DNA from: Lepidodermella squamata
Lineage: Eukaryota; Gastrotricha
Direction: 5' to 3'
Length of the DNA: 64,000 nucleotides
NCBI GenBank assembly: GCA_047495785.1
Contig: JBLDXI010000007.1
Coordinates: forward strand, 1,736,001 to 1,800,000
Shown here: one piece after another, positions 48,693 to 59,658 of the stretch
How positions within the stretch are numbered: position 1 is the first letter of the stretch
How the letters are laid out: the number at the start of each line of letters is the position of its first letter
The notes under the pieces: model-generated
The model's database searches: none
What the model was told of the DNA's origin: nothing
What the model saw: only the letters and a program-made list of their open reading frames with translations
Translations under genes and position numbers: made by a program

Positions 48693-49815
48693 GGACACGA
48701 TCAAAGTATAATTTCTTTTTTACTCTTGACTTTAGTGTGCTTGCACCGAAGTGGTTTAAAATTGTGGACAACCGGTCACCTTAATCTCGTTCCTTATCAG
48801 CTCTCCCACGGCGGTATCAGCCGGGTGTCTATAATAGAGCGAGCAGTGATAGAACTTGGAGATTATTTATTAATATCCAAGCTATAATACCTAACACGGT
48901 CATTTTTTACCGGACTGGCTATTTGGTGATGCTTATTCTTAATCATCAGAACCATCGAAGTCCGAAGTTCGCCAATGACAAAGCCTTCACAGAAACAGCT
49001 TTCATCATTAGTTGGGCTTCAAACGGGGTTTTATAAGCCATGCATCCATTTCATACAAGTTGACAACTTTAATTTCAAAGAATTTCATTGGATTGATCAG
49101 TTTGATTGATCAAAAGATAGGAGCTAGTCCGGGCGGTCCTAAAAAAATGTTGCTGAAGACGCAGCCCAAACGGGTGTCCGACTTACTCGATCTCTGCAAT
49201 CTTGCTAATGCACCCCGTATACGTTTGAAAACAAACATGTCTTGGATTTCAGGTGATTACCACGACTCAGTCTTTACGCCAGTGTAAGCAAAATCTCAGC
49301 TGACAAGCTGCCCGGGGACATTGCAAAAGTCTGCAAATTCGAAAGCAAGCCAGAGTGAGGAAGGGATTAGCGTAATTTTCGAGTCTTTCAAGTTGGTGAC
49401 ATACGACACTCAAATCCCAACCGAATCGTGGGGGTTATTTTCAGCTGTCCGGATTTTCAGATGTTATTTCTAGATACGAGGAAGCAGGCAAGGGTATTAA
49501 TGGAATTAAAACCCCCCGACATTTGTAATTATTCCAGTTCACGCTAAAAATACACTGAATGTCCCGTTCCGTTCGCTCAAGAGTTTGACTCCATTTGATT
49601 ACGTATTGAGCAAGCTTTGAATCGAAACAGCAACTGTATTTTTCTCGCCAATACCACTCTTCCCAATAGGATTTGCTCACTTCAGTCACAAAGACGATGA
49701 ATTAAAAAATTTATTATAAAAAATCCCTCACGACATATTACTCACGACTCACACGGATACAAGTACAAACCAATAATTATAGACTTCGAAAAGTCGAGCA
49801 GCTAGCTAAAGTCTG
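48693..49815. other. Gap between GST-16 and GBR-2
   Basis: Promoter of GST-16 and 3' flank of GBR-2. Open frames here (49012-49287 plus, 49441-49689 minus) have no recognisable domain; not called. Confidence 0.4.
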
Positions 49816-52374
49816 TTAATAGGAGTCAGTGAAATGAACGTCAACCGGCTTCCTGCAGATAAATTTGGCCGCGTCTTTGAAGAGCGAGAAGGAAATAGCA
49901 ATGAAGCCACTGAGAGATTCAAATAGGAATATCCCGACGATGAAAGCATTCTGAGCTGTCGGGTTCTGCAGTCCAATGATGATCAGAATGCCAGCAGCAA
50001 GCATTGTTAAGCAATTCAGAGCAGCAAGTCTTGTTTCTATGCTGATTGTTGCCAACTGCGCGAGTTCGGGCGATAACCGGGTGTTATTCGATGTCAGTTG
50101 CCGCAATTTGTAAGCGATGAAGCCTCCGTAGAATAACAAACAGCCGTGAAGTGCGACGAAGCATGCCAGCCAGTAAATGTTGTGATCAGCATGGCACTCA
50201 CCCTCCATGGATATCGTCCACAAATCAGCGTTTACGTCATAAAAACGCCCTGTATCTTCTACAACGTAATACTGTTTCTCGGTAACAAGCCATGCACACA
50301 GCAAAGCAGAGTTGATAACAACAAAGACTAGAGTAAACAGGAAAATGAATTTTTCATGCCCTTTTCCAGGAGGTTTGACTCTTATCAGACTCGACACCTT
50401 CCTTGCTGCATCGCTAGGGTTAGTTCGAAGTAAACTTGGTCTCCTCGGGTCGCTGTCGGTGCTTTTTTGAGGTGCGTTGGAAGTCGATTCTTGGATATTC
50501 TGTGCCGTTTTAGAAGCTACTAGCACTGTTTTAGATCGTTTCGTGCGACCAAAAGTCGTCCCTAGGATGGTTTGCATCGTTCTTTTCGGTCTGTGACTAT
50601 GAATCTCCCTTTCTAGATCTTGGTTTAGGAAATAGAGCCTTGAAAATATGTAAGCGTGCATAGTCGCAAACCCTAAGATGGCTAAGACCATTTTCACGCT
50701 GCACATTATGACTCGACTATTGTTCGAGTTCGGTATGCTGTTACCCGCGAAAACCATCGATGCGATGTTAAGTAAGATGCATCCAAAGATGAAAAGCGCT
50801 CTAGCAATGCGATCTTTATCCAATCCAAGGGAGTGGCGTGAGAAAAGCAGCTTCAGTAGGATAGCTAGTTGTGGAATAGACAGAAAAGCTCCGATAGAAA
50901 CAGTCCCGTAGAAAAGTCTCGGGTCTTCATTGTGTTTCACGTGAGTCACCTTTGCAGCATCCCTAGGAGGTTTTCCATCACTTGTTACCCACTCTATTGG
51001 TCTCATCAATTGGAATTCATAAGTGTCCGGATTTAGGAGGACCGAGTCTCTCCTGGCGAATGTTTTGTAGTTGTATACAAATTCACCAACCAAGTTCCAT
51101 GAAAACACGTAGTTTGGCTCGCTGTCAACTTCCATCCGGGATGAGTAGCGCTCGTATCCATACCTCAGCGTCCTCAATTCAACCGCCCCAGCACTTTCAT
51201 TAGCAACCTTCATAACAGTCTCGGGATATTTGGCGTAGTCTTTCAGCGAGAGATTCATTTTCTTAAGCCGTGTCTCAGTGTCATTTAAAGTAATTGCCAT
51301 TTGCAGAGCAGCGTCATGACATTCCAGCCTTTTCGTGTAATCAGCCGGGCGTGACTTGTTCGTATAAAGGTCGTAGGCAGCCTCAAATTCGACGAGATCG
51401 TATCCCAGAGAAGTAGGACCCTGATTTCCGGGCGATTTTGGAACTCCGCCAATGCCTGCGATGAAAACAGTCGTTCTCAGTTGCAGCCTAATGATTGCAG
51501 CAGTGCATCCGGGGCGGATGTCTTTCGTGATGGTTGACGGGTTGATGAATGAGTAAGCCCTGGCAATGAAGTAGTATTTGGGTCCAGTTATGCCTAGGTC
51601 ATAGGCAAAGCAGAGGAAATCCATTAGAACAGTATTTCTTTGAAAAAATGTCACAAAAATGCGGATGTCATTTTCTTTGAAGCCCTGGACAGTATCGAGA
51701 CCAACATTTTCGACCGAATCGAAATAGGCGATAGTCAAACCGAGAGCGATCGCATTTTGATAGAAAGTTGTGGCCAAAGCGATATCAGTTGGATTTCGAA
51801 TCATGAGAACCCCAATACGCCTCCAATTTCCTACTGATTTGATGAATCGAATAGTTTGCAGTGCTGCGATGTCCCCTGGAGTTTGAAGACGGTAAAGATT
51901 AGGATAACGAACCCTGTCAGCAATGAATGATGGAGCGCCGCATCCTGACGTAGTTGCGATCATGTTCAGAGGCTTCAACAACTGCGCGAATGGGGCGCAT
52001 CCAAGACTTGATGATGCTCCTAGAACAGTCGGTGATTGAAATAGAGTAGAATCGTTATTGTTACGAAACTTCTCGACGTACTCGACGAGGACACGAGACG
52101 CCCAAGTAGAGTCGCTCCACTCATCCACGATGTAAATGTCGAGTTTATAATCCGGCAAGATGTCAGATCGAGAGTTGACAACATCGGCGAGAAAACGAGT
52201 CGCAGTCATGCAAGTTTCTGGGTAGGTGACCGGGTTAGGTCCACTGAGAGGGAAGGTGGTTAGCACTTGAAGCCGATAGGGCTTATCAAGTGGAATAGGC
52301 CTAGTCTGCGCCGTGACCTTCATGCTGATCACTAACAAGGCCAAAGTTGAAGCTTGCAAGAAGAGCATGTTCAA
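49816..52374 (-). CDS. GABA-B-like class C receptor GBR-2 (852 aa, intronless)
   Basis: Single exon with signal peptide, Venus-flytrap domain (about 30-440; YPNLYRLQTPGD, GYDLVEFEAAYDLY) and seven transmembrane helices (about 490-830). The linker has WVTSDGKPPRDA like GBR-1. The loop between helices 3 and 4 is about 100 residues, basic and rich in Ser/Thr/Pro (RPKRTMQ, SLLRTNPSDAARKVSS), giving many possible kinase sites. The tail after helix 7 is about 20 residues without coiled coil. It is the most divergent of the four; the flytrap start (PLSGPNPVTYPETC) differs from the GNEPRDG of the others. The start may be the first or third codon (MNM). Ligand and G protein unknown. Confidence 0.9.
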   Translation of the reverse strand: MNMLFLQASTLALLVISMKVTAQTRPIPLDKPYRLQVLTTFPLSGPNPVTYPETCMTATRFLADVVNSRSDILPDYKLDIYIVDEWSDSTWASRVLVEYVEKFRNNNDSTLFQSPTVLGASSSLGCAPFAQLLKPLNMIATTSGCGAPSFIADRVRYPNLYRLQTPGDIAALQTIRFIKSVGNWRRIGVLMIRNPTDIALATTFYQNAIALGLTIAYFDSVENVGLDTVQGFKENDIRIFVTFFQRNTVLMDFLCFAYDLGITGPKYYFIARAYSFINPSTITKDIRPGCTAAIIRLQLRTTVFIAGIGGVPKSPGNQGPTSLGYDLVEFEAAYDLYTNKSRPADYTKRLECHDAALQMAITLNDTETRLKKMNLSLKDYAKYPETVMKVANESAGAVELRTLRYGYERYSSRMEVDSEPNYVFSWNLVGEFVYNYKTFARRDSVLLNPDTYEFQLMRPIEWVTSDGKPPRDAAKVTHVKHNEDPRLFYGTVSIGAFLSIPQLAILLKLLFSRHSLGLDKDRIARALFIFGCILLNIASMVFAGNSIPNSNNSRVIMCSVKMVLAILGFATMHAYIFSRLYFLNQDLEREIHSHRPKRTMQTILGTTFGRTKRSKTVLVASKTAQNIQESTSNAPQKSTDSDPRRPSLLRTNPSDAARKVSSLIRVKPPGKGHEKFIFLFTLVFVVINSALLCAWLVTEKQYYVVEDTGRFYDVNADLWTISMEGECHADHNIYWLACFVALHGCLLFYGGFIAYKLRQLTSNNTRLSPELAQLATISIETRLAALNCLTMLAAGILIIIGLQNPTAQNAFIVGIFLFESLSGFIAISFSLFKDAAKFICRKPVDVHFTDSY

Positions 52375-54192
52375 TGTAATACAGTTCTACGGGTGAAAAT
52401 GCAGCGAGTGAAGAATACGTGATATTAATTCTGCTAATATATGGGCGGGGTTTTTCGCATCTTTCGCTTTCGCAAAACAAGCTCATCTGTTAAATTAAAG
52501 CTAAATTAAGTTTCGAACAAGATATGATTTTTAATCAAGCTAAATAGCTAAGAACATTTTGACCATCTAGCCAAATAAGAGCATCTTTGATAAATCATAG
52601 ACGTGAGCACGTGAGCATTAACTTCGAGGTTGGATGAATATTAATAAATAATTTGGTGGAAATCAACATCCTAAATTCTCACGTGTGTGTTGCCACCTGG
52701 GAAGGACACATTTTCTTACAAATATTGAACGAGTTGAGGAGATATCTTCTAGAGGATGAAGATTGGAGTTTAAAACCAAATCTGCTCTTCTGACTTCTGA
52801 CTTGGCAAAAATGAGCAATAAAATAAACGGGGTATTTGCGCAAAACTGACTCCAAGTCAGCTTATGTTTTTAATTAGTTGGGAAAGAGATGGCCTTTTCT
52901 CGTCGCTTCTCGGGTCTTCATTGAACAAAATGTGAGTTTTAGATGAAAGAAAGTCGCGGAAGTTCAAAAACGACACACGTGAGAGTTACATATTACCAAA
53001 AATAGCTGCCAAATATTTCCTGTTTTAATAGTAAAATGACAAATCAAAAATTGAGTTTCACAGATTAAGTGCGTTTTAAGTGTGAAGACATCTTTAAGGG
53101 CTTCTAAGGGGTTTTCAGGCTAGGTCTATGGTGTGAAGTGTGATTTTGCTAGCACGCTATCCATATCCACAGAATGAGAAAATAAAGCCAAAACCTACGA
53201 CTGATGATCATAGATTAATTTTGATGGGATTGATTGTTTCCAGGATTCAAGATCTATGAAAAATATTGAAATATTTTCAAACGGTGCTAGGTCTTTTTGA
53301 TATTGGACGTGCTTGTGTAAGGCGATTCTCTAATATAGCAAACAATTTCGGCGAGCATCAATTTCCCCAAGAAAGGAGCAGATTCATTTTGGCGATTCTT
53401 CTTAAAAAGCTCACAAACAATCGATCGCAAGTTGTGCAAATCAGCCCTTATTTACGTATTAGTCCCAATAAATAAAGGAATAGACACTATGCTTCGCCTT
53501 CTTTTTATCGCCAGCTTGTGCCTCTCCTTTAAAAACGTGCTACCCTAGCGGTCACGGATGAAGCAGTCAGTAAATATTTCATTCCCTCATAACTCGTCTT
53601 ATAAAACATTCGACGGCTGACGTCTGCGCAAGGATCCGGATTATCCTAGGGCCATTTCCGGTAATCCAGGCCAAAATTCTCGATGTGACCGATTGCACAG
53701 CACATAATCAGGGGAAAGATTCCTGAGTGCTTCCGTTACCGCCAGCAAAAAAGTCCAACCAACAAGGTGTGACATTTCAAACCAGTCCGTTGATTTAATT
53801 AAGCCACATGACGCAGATAGGAAGTAGGAGTCTGGCCCTTCGAATGTCCGGTTTTTTCAACACGGATCTGCCGAACACGCTTTCCCAAAGGGGAAAACTC
53901 TTCTAACTAGGACAAAAGATGAACGGAGTCCAAAAAAACAACGGAGGCAATTCATCAATAATGGTGCATACTGCAAGGTTGCTCCGCAATCGTTTCCTAC
54001 GAGGTTTCTCCAAAACCTGGTTTCCTATGAAGATGGAATCTGGGTCACATTTTCAGCATCGGTGTTCGCTCTGATGACACTCAATATGTATAAATGAAAG
54101 CTATAAAATCACGAATTTATTGCTACATATGCTGTAATCGAATGTGAGCTATCAGAACCATATAACGTTCGCAACCACAGTTTCAGCGGTAA
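52375..54192. other. Gap between GBR-2 and GST-17
   Basis: 1.8 kb without a recognisable gene, RNA or mobile element. Confidence 0.45.
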
Positions 54193-55070
54193 CTAACGAT
54201 CCGTTTTTGGGCGTTCGGCAATGTATTTGGCGATGGCAGGGATCTCTTCAATTGACTTGGCCAGTTTGATAAGATTTGGATACTGCGACTCAATGAAATC
54301 AGCCAGGCAATTGACGTAGTCTTGGCAACCGCGAATAATCCAAGCCACACAAAAATCAGCCCATGTTAGCTACGGTGAGAGAATCATAAATAATGATGAT
54401 TATTATTATGCAACATATTTCCTTACTTGATTGCCAACCATGTGCTTGCCACCATTTTCGACAAGCCGCTTTTCCAATGCACCGAAAATTCGTGGATACT
54501 CCTTAGTCTTGAGTAACTCAATTGTTGATTTTTTGAATTGTTCATCCTGGCTGTAGTATACTGGACACGCTTTGAGAAAGGGTTCCTGCAATGAGTCAGC
54601 GATTTCATCGCATGTCGCTGCTTCAATGTCCGATGAACCGCACAAGCCTAAAACAGAAGCGCTACAGTTGCAGTAGAAAATGAAAAACCAAACCAACCGA
54701 ATCGTTTCGCCAGAAAACGGGTAATCGCCACAGATTGCGCTAATCTATGAGTGGTGCCGTTTTCGGTAATCTCCAGCAAAGGAACCCTCCCATTTTCGTA
54801 AAGAGAGAATGGAACTGAAGTAGAGAATGTTATAAGTCAGACTGTAAGTTGTAATATCTACAATTTCAACCTTACTTGTAGGGTCTTTCGCCATCCATTG
54901 AGGAATAGTGAATCGGTAATCCTCAAACTCAACCCCAGCATAATGACAAAGGTACCTTATAGCCTCTACCCGGCCTCGAACCTAAATTTGCGAAAAGGTT
55001 AACAATCAACGCTTCCACAGCAGAATATCCATACATCGAAATAATGCAGCTTGTATGTGGTAGGCATCAT
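54193..55070 (-). CDS. Divergent sigma-type glutathione S-transferase GST-17 (five exons)
   Basis: 218 aa from five exons: 55070-55035, 54981-54876, 54814-54698, 54647-54427 and 54369-54193; all joins keep frame. Start MMPTTYKLHYFD. Catalytic Tyr present; exon 2 opens VRGRVEAIRYLCHYAGVEFE. Gln-Ser in AQSVAITRFL. The segment LCGSSDIEAATCDEIADSL replaces the usual GKTPEE..ADEAFE helix. The phase-0 intron before the LTWADF exon sits where the GGDG/YTYAD intron lies in other GSTs, but GGDG is replaced by MVGNQ. With GST-18 it forms a separate old branch that keeps more introns. Confidence 0.85.
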
Positions 55071-56033
55071 ATCAGAATAAAATACAGGATTTGAACACCC
55101 TTTTCGCCGCTGCAAAATGAAAAAAAGTGCGGAGATTGCAGCAACTAATTCATTAATGAATGAACTATAAGCGCAAGTACGAAAGATTAAATGTATTACA
55201 TCAGCGGTTTTTATTTCAGTGATAAGGCACTCGTGCCGCAATTATAATGCTCCAATCGAGGTAAATCGCGCATGCTACCTCGAAATCTATTCATTTTTTT
55301 AACCACGAAATTATGCCCAATAGCTTTCCTACAATTAGCCGTTGTTGTGATTGCTTTTTGCGTGTGGCGTTTACAAATTTGCAAATTAGTAAAGTTTGTA
55401 GTAATTATTGGGCAACAGATTTTCGGTTATCGATATAGATTGATTAATCTCTTTGCTGGGTCAGAAAAATGAGTTCGCATTCCGATTAATCGCCACGAAT
55501 TACACCGTGTTATGGTCAGAATATCGGTCATAGCTGGCCATCACCACTGCCGTCGCTTATTCGTGCTTTCCTACGCTGAAAATTGCATCAAGAGTTCAGT
55601 TTTATAGCAGCCATTCTCATCATTGATTCCTATTTTTCGAGATAGAGTTCGCGTAATAATCTTTTCTCCGCGGTTGCTGAGCTTGGCTTAAGCGGGATAT
55701 ACTCACAACTTGGGTAAGGTTTCCAAAGTTCGGAGGGCCAAAGTAGCCGAAGTTGGTCGTACAAAAAAGTGAGCATTGTTTATAAAGTGTTAACCGTCGG
55801 ACGGCGCGAACTATAGGGCGAAGCATCCGAAGTTTTCGGAAAATGCAACGCACTGTGCTGCATCGCTAGGGTGTCTTAACCGAAGCTCCGCCGAAGTGTT
55901 CATTTTTATTATTTTTGAAATAAATGTTTGCTGTTAGGTTTGATAGCATTCATTATTCATTGAATAAATCAGAAATCACGCATGCATGTAGTATAACTTT
56001 TAACCGAACCGTATTCGTTATCCGGTAGGATCA
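55071..56033. other. Gap between GST-17 and GST-18
   Basis: Upstream region of GST-17; nothing else recognised. Confidence 0.4.
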
Positions 56034-56907
56034 CTAACGGTCCGTTTTCGGACGTTCAGCAATATACTGGGCGATTTTGGGAATTTCTTCAATTGACTTG
56101 GCCAATTTGATAAGACTTGGGTACTGCGATTCGATAAAATCGGCGAGACACTTCGCGTAGTCTTGACAACCGCGAATGATCCAAGCGACACAGAAATCCG
56201 CCCATGTTAGCTACAATGAAAGAGTCGTGATATTAGACAATTTATCACATCAGCTTTCTTACTTGATTGCCAACCATGTATTTACCGCCATTTGCGATGA
56301 GGCGCTTTTCCAATGCACCGAAAATTCTGGGATACTCTTTAGTTTTGAGTTGTTCAATTGTTGATTGTTTGAACTGCTCATCCTCGCTGTAGTAAACTGG
56401 AATAGCTTTGTTGAACGGCTCCTGCAGGGAGTCAACTATTTCATCACAAATAGCTGCTTCAATGTCGGAAGAGCCACACAAGCCTGAAGAAAATCAGTCT
56501 CAGTTTAAATCAATCGGAAGGCAGAAGGCTTTACGAACCGAATCGCCTCGCCAGAAAACGGGAAATTGCTACAGATTGCGCTAATTTATGAGTGGTGCTG
56601 TTCTCGGTAATTTCCAGCAAAGGAACCTTCCCATTTTCGTAGAGAGAGAACGGAACTGTAGAAAGAATTTCTTTAGTTGAACTGAAAGGCTTCCACAGAG
56701 CTTACTTGTCGGATCTCTCGCCAGCCATTGTGGAATAGTAAATCTGTAATCCTCGAACTCGACTCCAGCGTAGTGGAACAAGTACCTTATGGCTTCAGCC
56801 CGACCTCGAACCTGGATTCATCAAAAATAAGAACAAGTTTGGTTTTTAATTAACCGAGTTCCGAGTTCTGTTACATCGAAATAATGTAGCTTGTATTTGC
56901 TCGGCAT
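56034..56907 (-). CDS. Divergent sigma-type glutathione S-transferase GST-18 (five exons)
   Basis: 217 aa from exons 56907-56875, 56811-56706, 56655-56539, 56483-56263 and 56210-56034, the same exon structure as GST-17 with nearly the same exon lengths (33/36, 106, 117, 221 and 177). Start MPSKYKLHYFD with catalytic Tyr; Gln-Ser in AQSVAISRFL; tail AQYIAERPKTDR. Tandem duplicate of GST-17. Because the coding sequence is split into short exons, no long open frame marks it; it was recovered from splice signals and comparison with GST-17. Confidence 0.87.
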
Positions 56908-57234
56908 TATATATGAATTACAGAAATACAACTTCGAGCACGTTATACGTTAGGATCTGTTTAGAGGGTGTGGAGAGTGCAGCAACTAAATGCTAATAAA
57001 ATAATGAATGAAACGCACGCATGTGTTGGAGATAAAAAATATCACTCGCCGAGGTTATTTCAGTGATAACGGACCGCTACGCGTATGAACATTGAGGCGT
57101 GTGTTAAAAGAGAGAGCTCAATTGAATTGTGGGGATTTTGTTCTCTGGTACTACCTTCCTGTTTCATTCTTGGAATTTTTCAAGATTCGATTTTATTTCC
57201 GATGAACTCATGTGTGACAAACTCCTAATAGGGA
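56908..57234. other. Gap between GST-18 and GBR-3
   Basis: Promoter of GST-18 and 3' flank of GBR-3; no motif assigned. Confidence 0.4.
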
Positions 57235-59658
57235 TTAGCTGCTATTATGTCGGATGTTTTTAACAAAATAGCGCAAATTCCCAACACTGGCAACTCCTGC
57301 ATCCACGAGAAGTGCAACGGAAATCACAGTTTGCTGCATTTTATGCGTGTCAACAATGAGAAGAATCAATATCGTGGCAACGAATACACTCAGTGCGTTG
57401 CAAACTGTTAGAAACAAAATCCTGAACTCGTACTCAGCATTGAGCTTATCAATAATCGTTCGACTGTGTTTTGTCCGGGAAAAGACTCGATAAGCTCGTA
57501 AAGATGCCAATATTACAGGGAATGCAATTACAGCTGTTAAAGAATATACCCATGTTGTCGACTCGTCATATGTGCATCCCGCCGAAGAAACTTCCCAATA
57601 AATGTCTGTATCAACATCATAATGCGAGTTTAGTCCAGATTTCTCGATGGTGAATGCGACGGGAAAGATCCCAACCCAAGTGAATGTCAATGCGCCACAT
57701 AATGCGGTATAACCTGATGTTGAGCCTAGGATTTTCCTCCAGCTTATAACGGCCAAGATAAACTCCACTGGCGGAATGTTGGACGATGATCTCGAGGCTC
57801 GTCTAGATGATCTAGCCACTGATGGTATCGCCAGAGAAACATTCTTTTGCGAGTTGATACTACCTCTTGCTGCAGAATCAATACAAATCGGCTCCTTGAC
57901 TTGGACAGCTCTACTGACTCTTGCCAAAGCCTCATTCGAAACAGTGCGGCAGATCAGGGTAGCCATAGATGCTAAGCATGAATGAAAAACTGCCAAGCCG
58001 AGACCGGTCAAAATTATTTGGATGGAACAAACATTTGAACTGTAATGGCGATTCACCTCCTGAGGCAATATAAAAATTATTGCGGCTGTTAACATTATCA
58101 AACTAGATAAAGCCAATAGCAGTTTGTAGCATCTCAACGCCGTTGAAATTACTAATTTTTGCCGCAATAAAAAGATGATATTCGCGCCGGTAACTATTAG
58201 CAAAACAGATGACAGGCAAATAACAACAATTGATACAGCAAGATTGACGTCCTCCATTACTACCTCGATCTGCTTAGAATCTCTCGGAGGGGTCCCGTCT
58301 AAAGTTGGCCATATAAACGGTCTTAGTTTTGTCGTGGTCAAGTTATTATCCGGTGATTTCTCACTGTTAACTGTTACCATCATGATGTCGTACATTGACT
58401 CTTGCTCTGTCCAATAAGAAATGACTTGAGGCTCGTAATCCATCTCTAACCGCGATGAGTAGCGAATTCTTCCGACTCTAAGCCCAATGAAATCAGTCTT
58501 TGCAAGAGAGTTGTTGGTTGCTGCTAGAACACTTCGAACATCAGAGTAATTATTTGATAACGGGAGAGATTTGTTCAACGTAACAAGGGCTTCCATCATC
58601 GCGTCATGGCAGAGATGCCTCATTACGTAATCTGGAGTTCTTAGTCCATTCGTGTTTCGATCAAGTTTTCTCTCGAACCCGAAAATGTCGTAGCCAAGCG
58701 GTGTTGATCCGTAACTTCGGGTAGAAGTCGCTACAGCGCCCATCCAAAACGTGTATTTATACTGCGCTTTGATCATTTCCCTCGTGCAACCGGGGTAAAT
58801 TTCGAGCGGGAGCGTGGCCGGTTCGACAAATGCTGGATTTTGAGCTATGAAAACGTATCTTTGCCCAGTCATGCCAACGTTGTAGGCCTGGCATAGGAAT
58901 CGCTGCAGAAAGGCTGGTTTATTGCCGACATCTACATCGATTATTCTCGAACCACTCGCTTTCAAAGAGGCAATAACTCCATCGCTTACATCAGTCACGA
59001 TATCAAGCCAAGCCACTTTGATTCCTCTTGCTGTTGCTGCCTGCGAGAAAATCGTCGCCACTGTGTAGTCATAGACTGAATCGGCATTAGTTATTATCGC
59101 AACGTTGCTCCATTTTCCGATGGTTTGAATGAAGACCAATCTTGGGTAAATGACATACTCACCAGGAACCCGCAATCGGTATAGATTCGGGTAAGTCTTT
59201 CGATTATCGGTGAAAAACGGTGTGGAACAAGCAAGCCCTACCGCGAACATGTCGATATGGTGCAACATAGCCGCCAATCGTTGGCAACCTGGGCTGAAAT
59301 ACGGTCCGACAATGATCGGAGATTTGACTTTATAACTGACATCTCGCCAGAATTCAATGGCGTGTTTAACACTTTGTGTCGCGCTGGTTGCTTCGTTCTT
59401 GAAGACAGGGATGACCTTGTAACTTGGAAGAAAGTCTACAATTTCATTTGCCGTGTTAACAGCAACTTCCATTGCTGCTTGGCAAAGCTTACCATCCCTC
59501 GGTTCATTGCCTGAAAGGAAAAACTCAGAAAAATATGGCAACTCCAATGAATACGAACCCGTGTAGGCAACCAGGGATAAGATGTACAAATCAGTCGATT
59601 TTTGAGCTTTGCATACCACGATTAAAAAAGTAAAGACCAAGCTTATTTTATTGCGCAT
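57235..59658 (-). CDS. GABA-B-like class C receptor GBR-3 (about 791 aa, one in-frame intron)
   Basis: The start at 59656-59658 (MRNKISLVFTFLIVVCKAQK, a signal peptide) is preferred over the open frame that extends to 59958, which has no match in the paralogues. A 48-bp intron (59511-59558, GTTCGT...TTTCAG) is hidden because it is a multiple of three and lacks a stop; removing it restores TGNEPRDGKLC exactly as in GBR-1, and GBR-4 has an intron at the same place. Then a Venus-flytrap domain, GABA-B-like linker (WPTLDGTPPRDS), seven helices with a long basic Ser-rich loop between helices 3 and 4 (SSRRASRSSS), and a tail of about 10 residues. No coiled coil. Ligand unknown. Confidence 0.88.
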   Translation of the reverse strand: MRNKISLVFTFLIVVCKAQKSTDLYILSLVAYTGSYSLELPYFSEFFLSGNEPRDGKLCQAAMEVAVNTANEIVDFLPSYKVIPVFKNEATSATQSVKHAIEFWRDVSYKVKSPIIVGPYFSPGCQRLAAMLHHIDMFAVGLACSTPFFTDNRKTYPNLYRLRVPGEYVIYPRLVFIQTIGKWSNVAIITNADSVYDYTVATIFSQAATARGIKVAWLDIVTDVSDGVIASLKASGSRIIDVDVGNKPAFLQRFLCQAYNVGMTGQRYVFIAQNPAFVEPATLPLEIYPGCTREMIKAQYKYTFWMGAVATSTRSYGSTPLGYDIFGFERKLDRNTNGLRTPDYVMRHLCHDAMMEALVTLNKSLPLSNNYSDVRSVLAATNNSLAKTDFIGLRVGRIRYSSRLEMDYEPQVISYWTEQESMYDIMMVTVNSEKSPDNNLTTTKLRPFIWPTLDGTPPRDSKQIEVVMEDVNLAVSIVVICLSSVLLIVTGANIIFLLRQKLVISTALRCYKLLLALSSLIMLTAAIIFILPQEVNRHYSSNVCSIQIILTGLGLAVFHSCLASMATLICRTVSNEALARVSRAVQVKEPICIDSAARGSINSQKNVSLAIPSVARSSRRASRSSSNIPPVEFILAVISWRKILGSTSGYTALCGALTFTWVGIFPVAFTIEKSGLNSHYDVDTDIYWEVSSAGCTYDESTTWVYSLTAVIAFPVILASLRAYRVFSRTKHSRTIIDKLNAEYEFRILFLTVCNALSVFVATILILLIVDTHKMQQTVISVALLVDAGVASVGNLRYFVKNIRHNSS

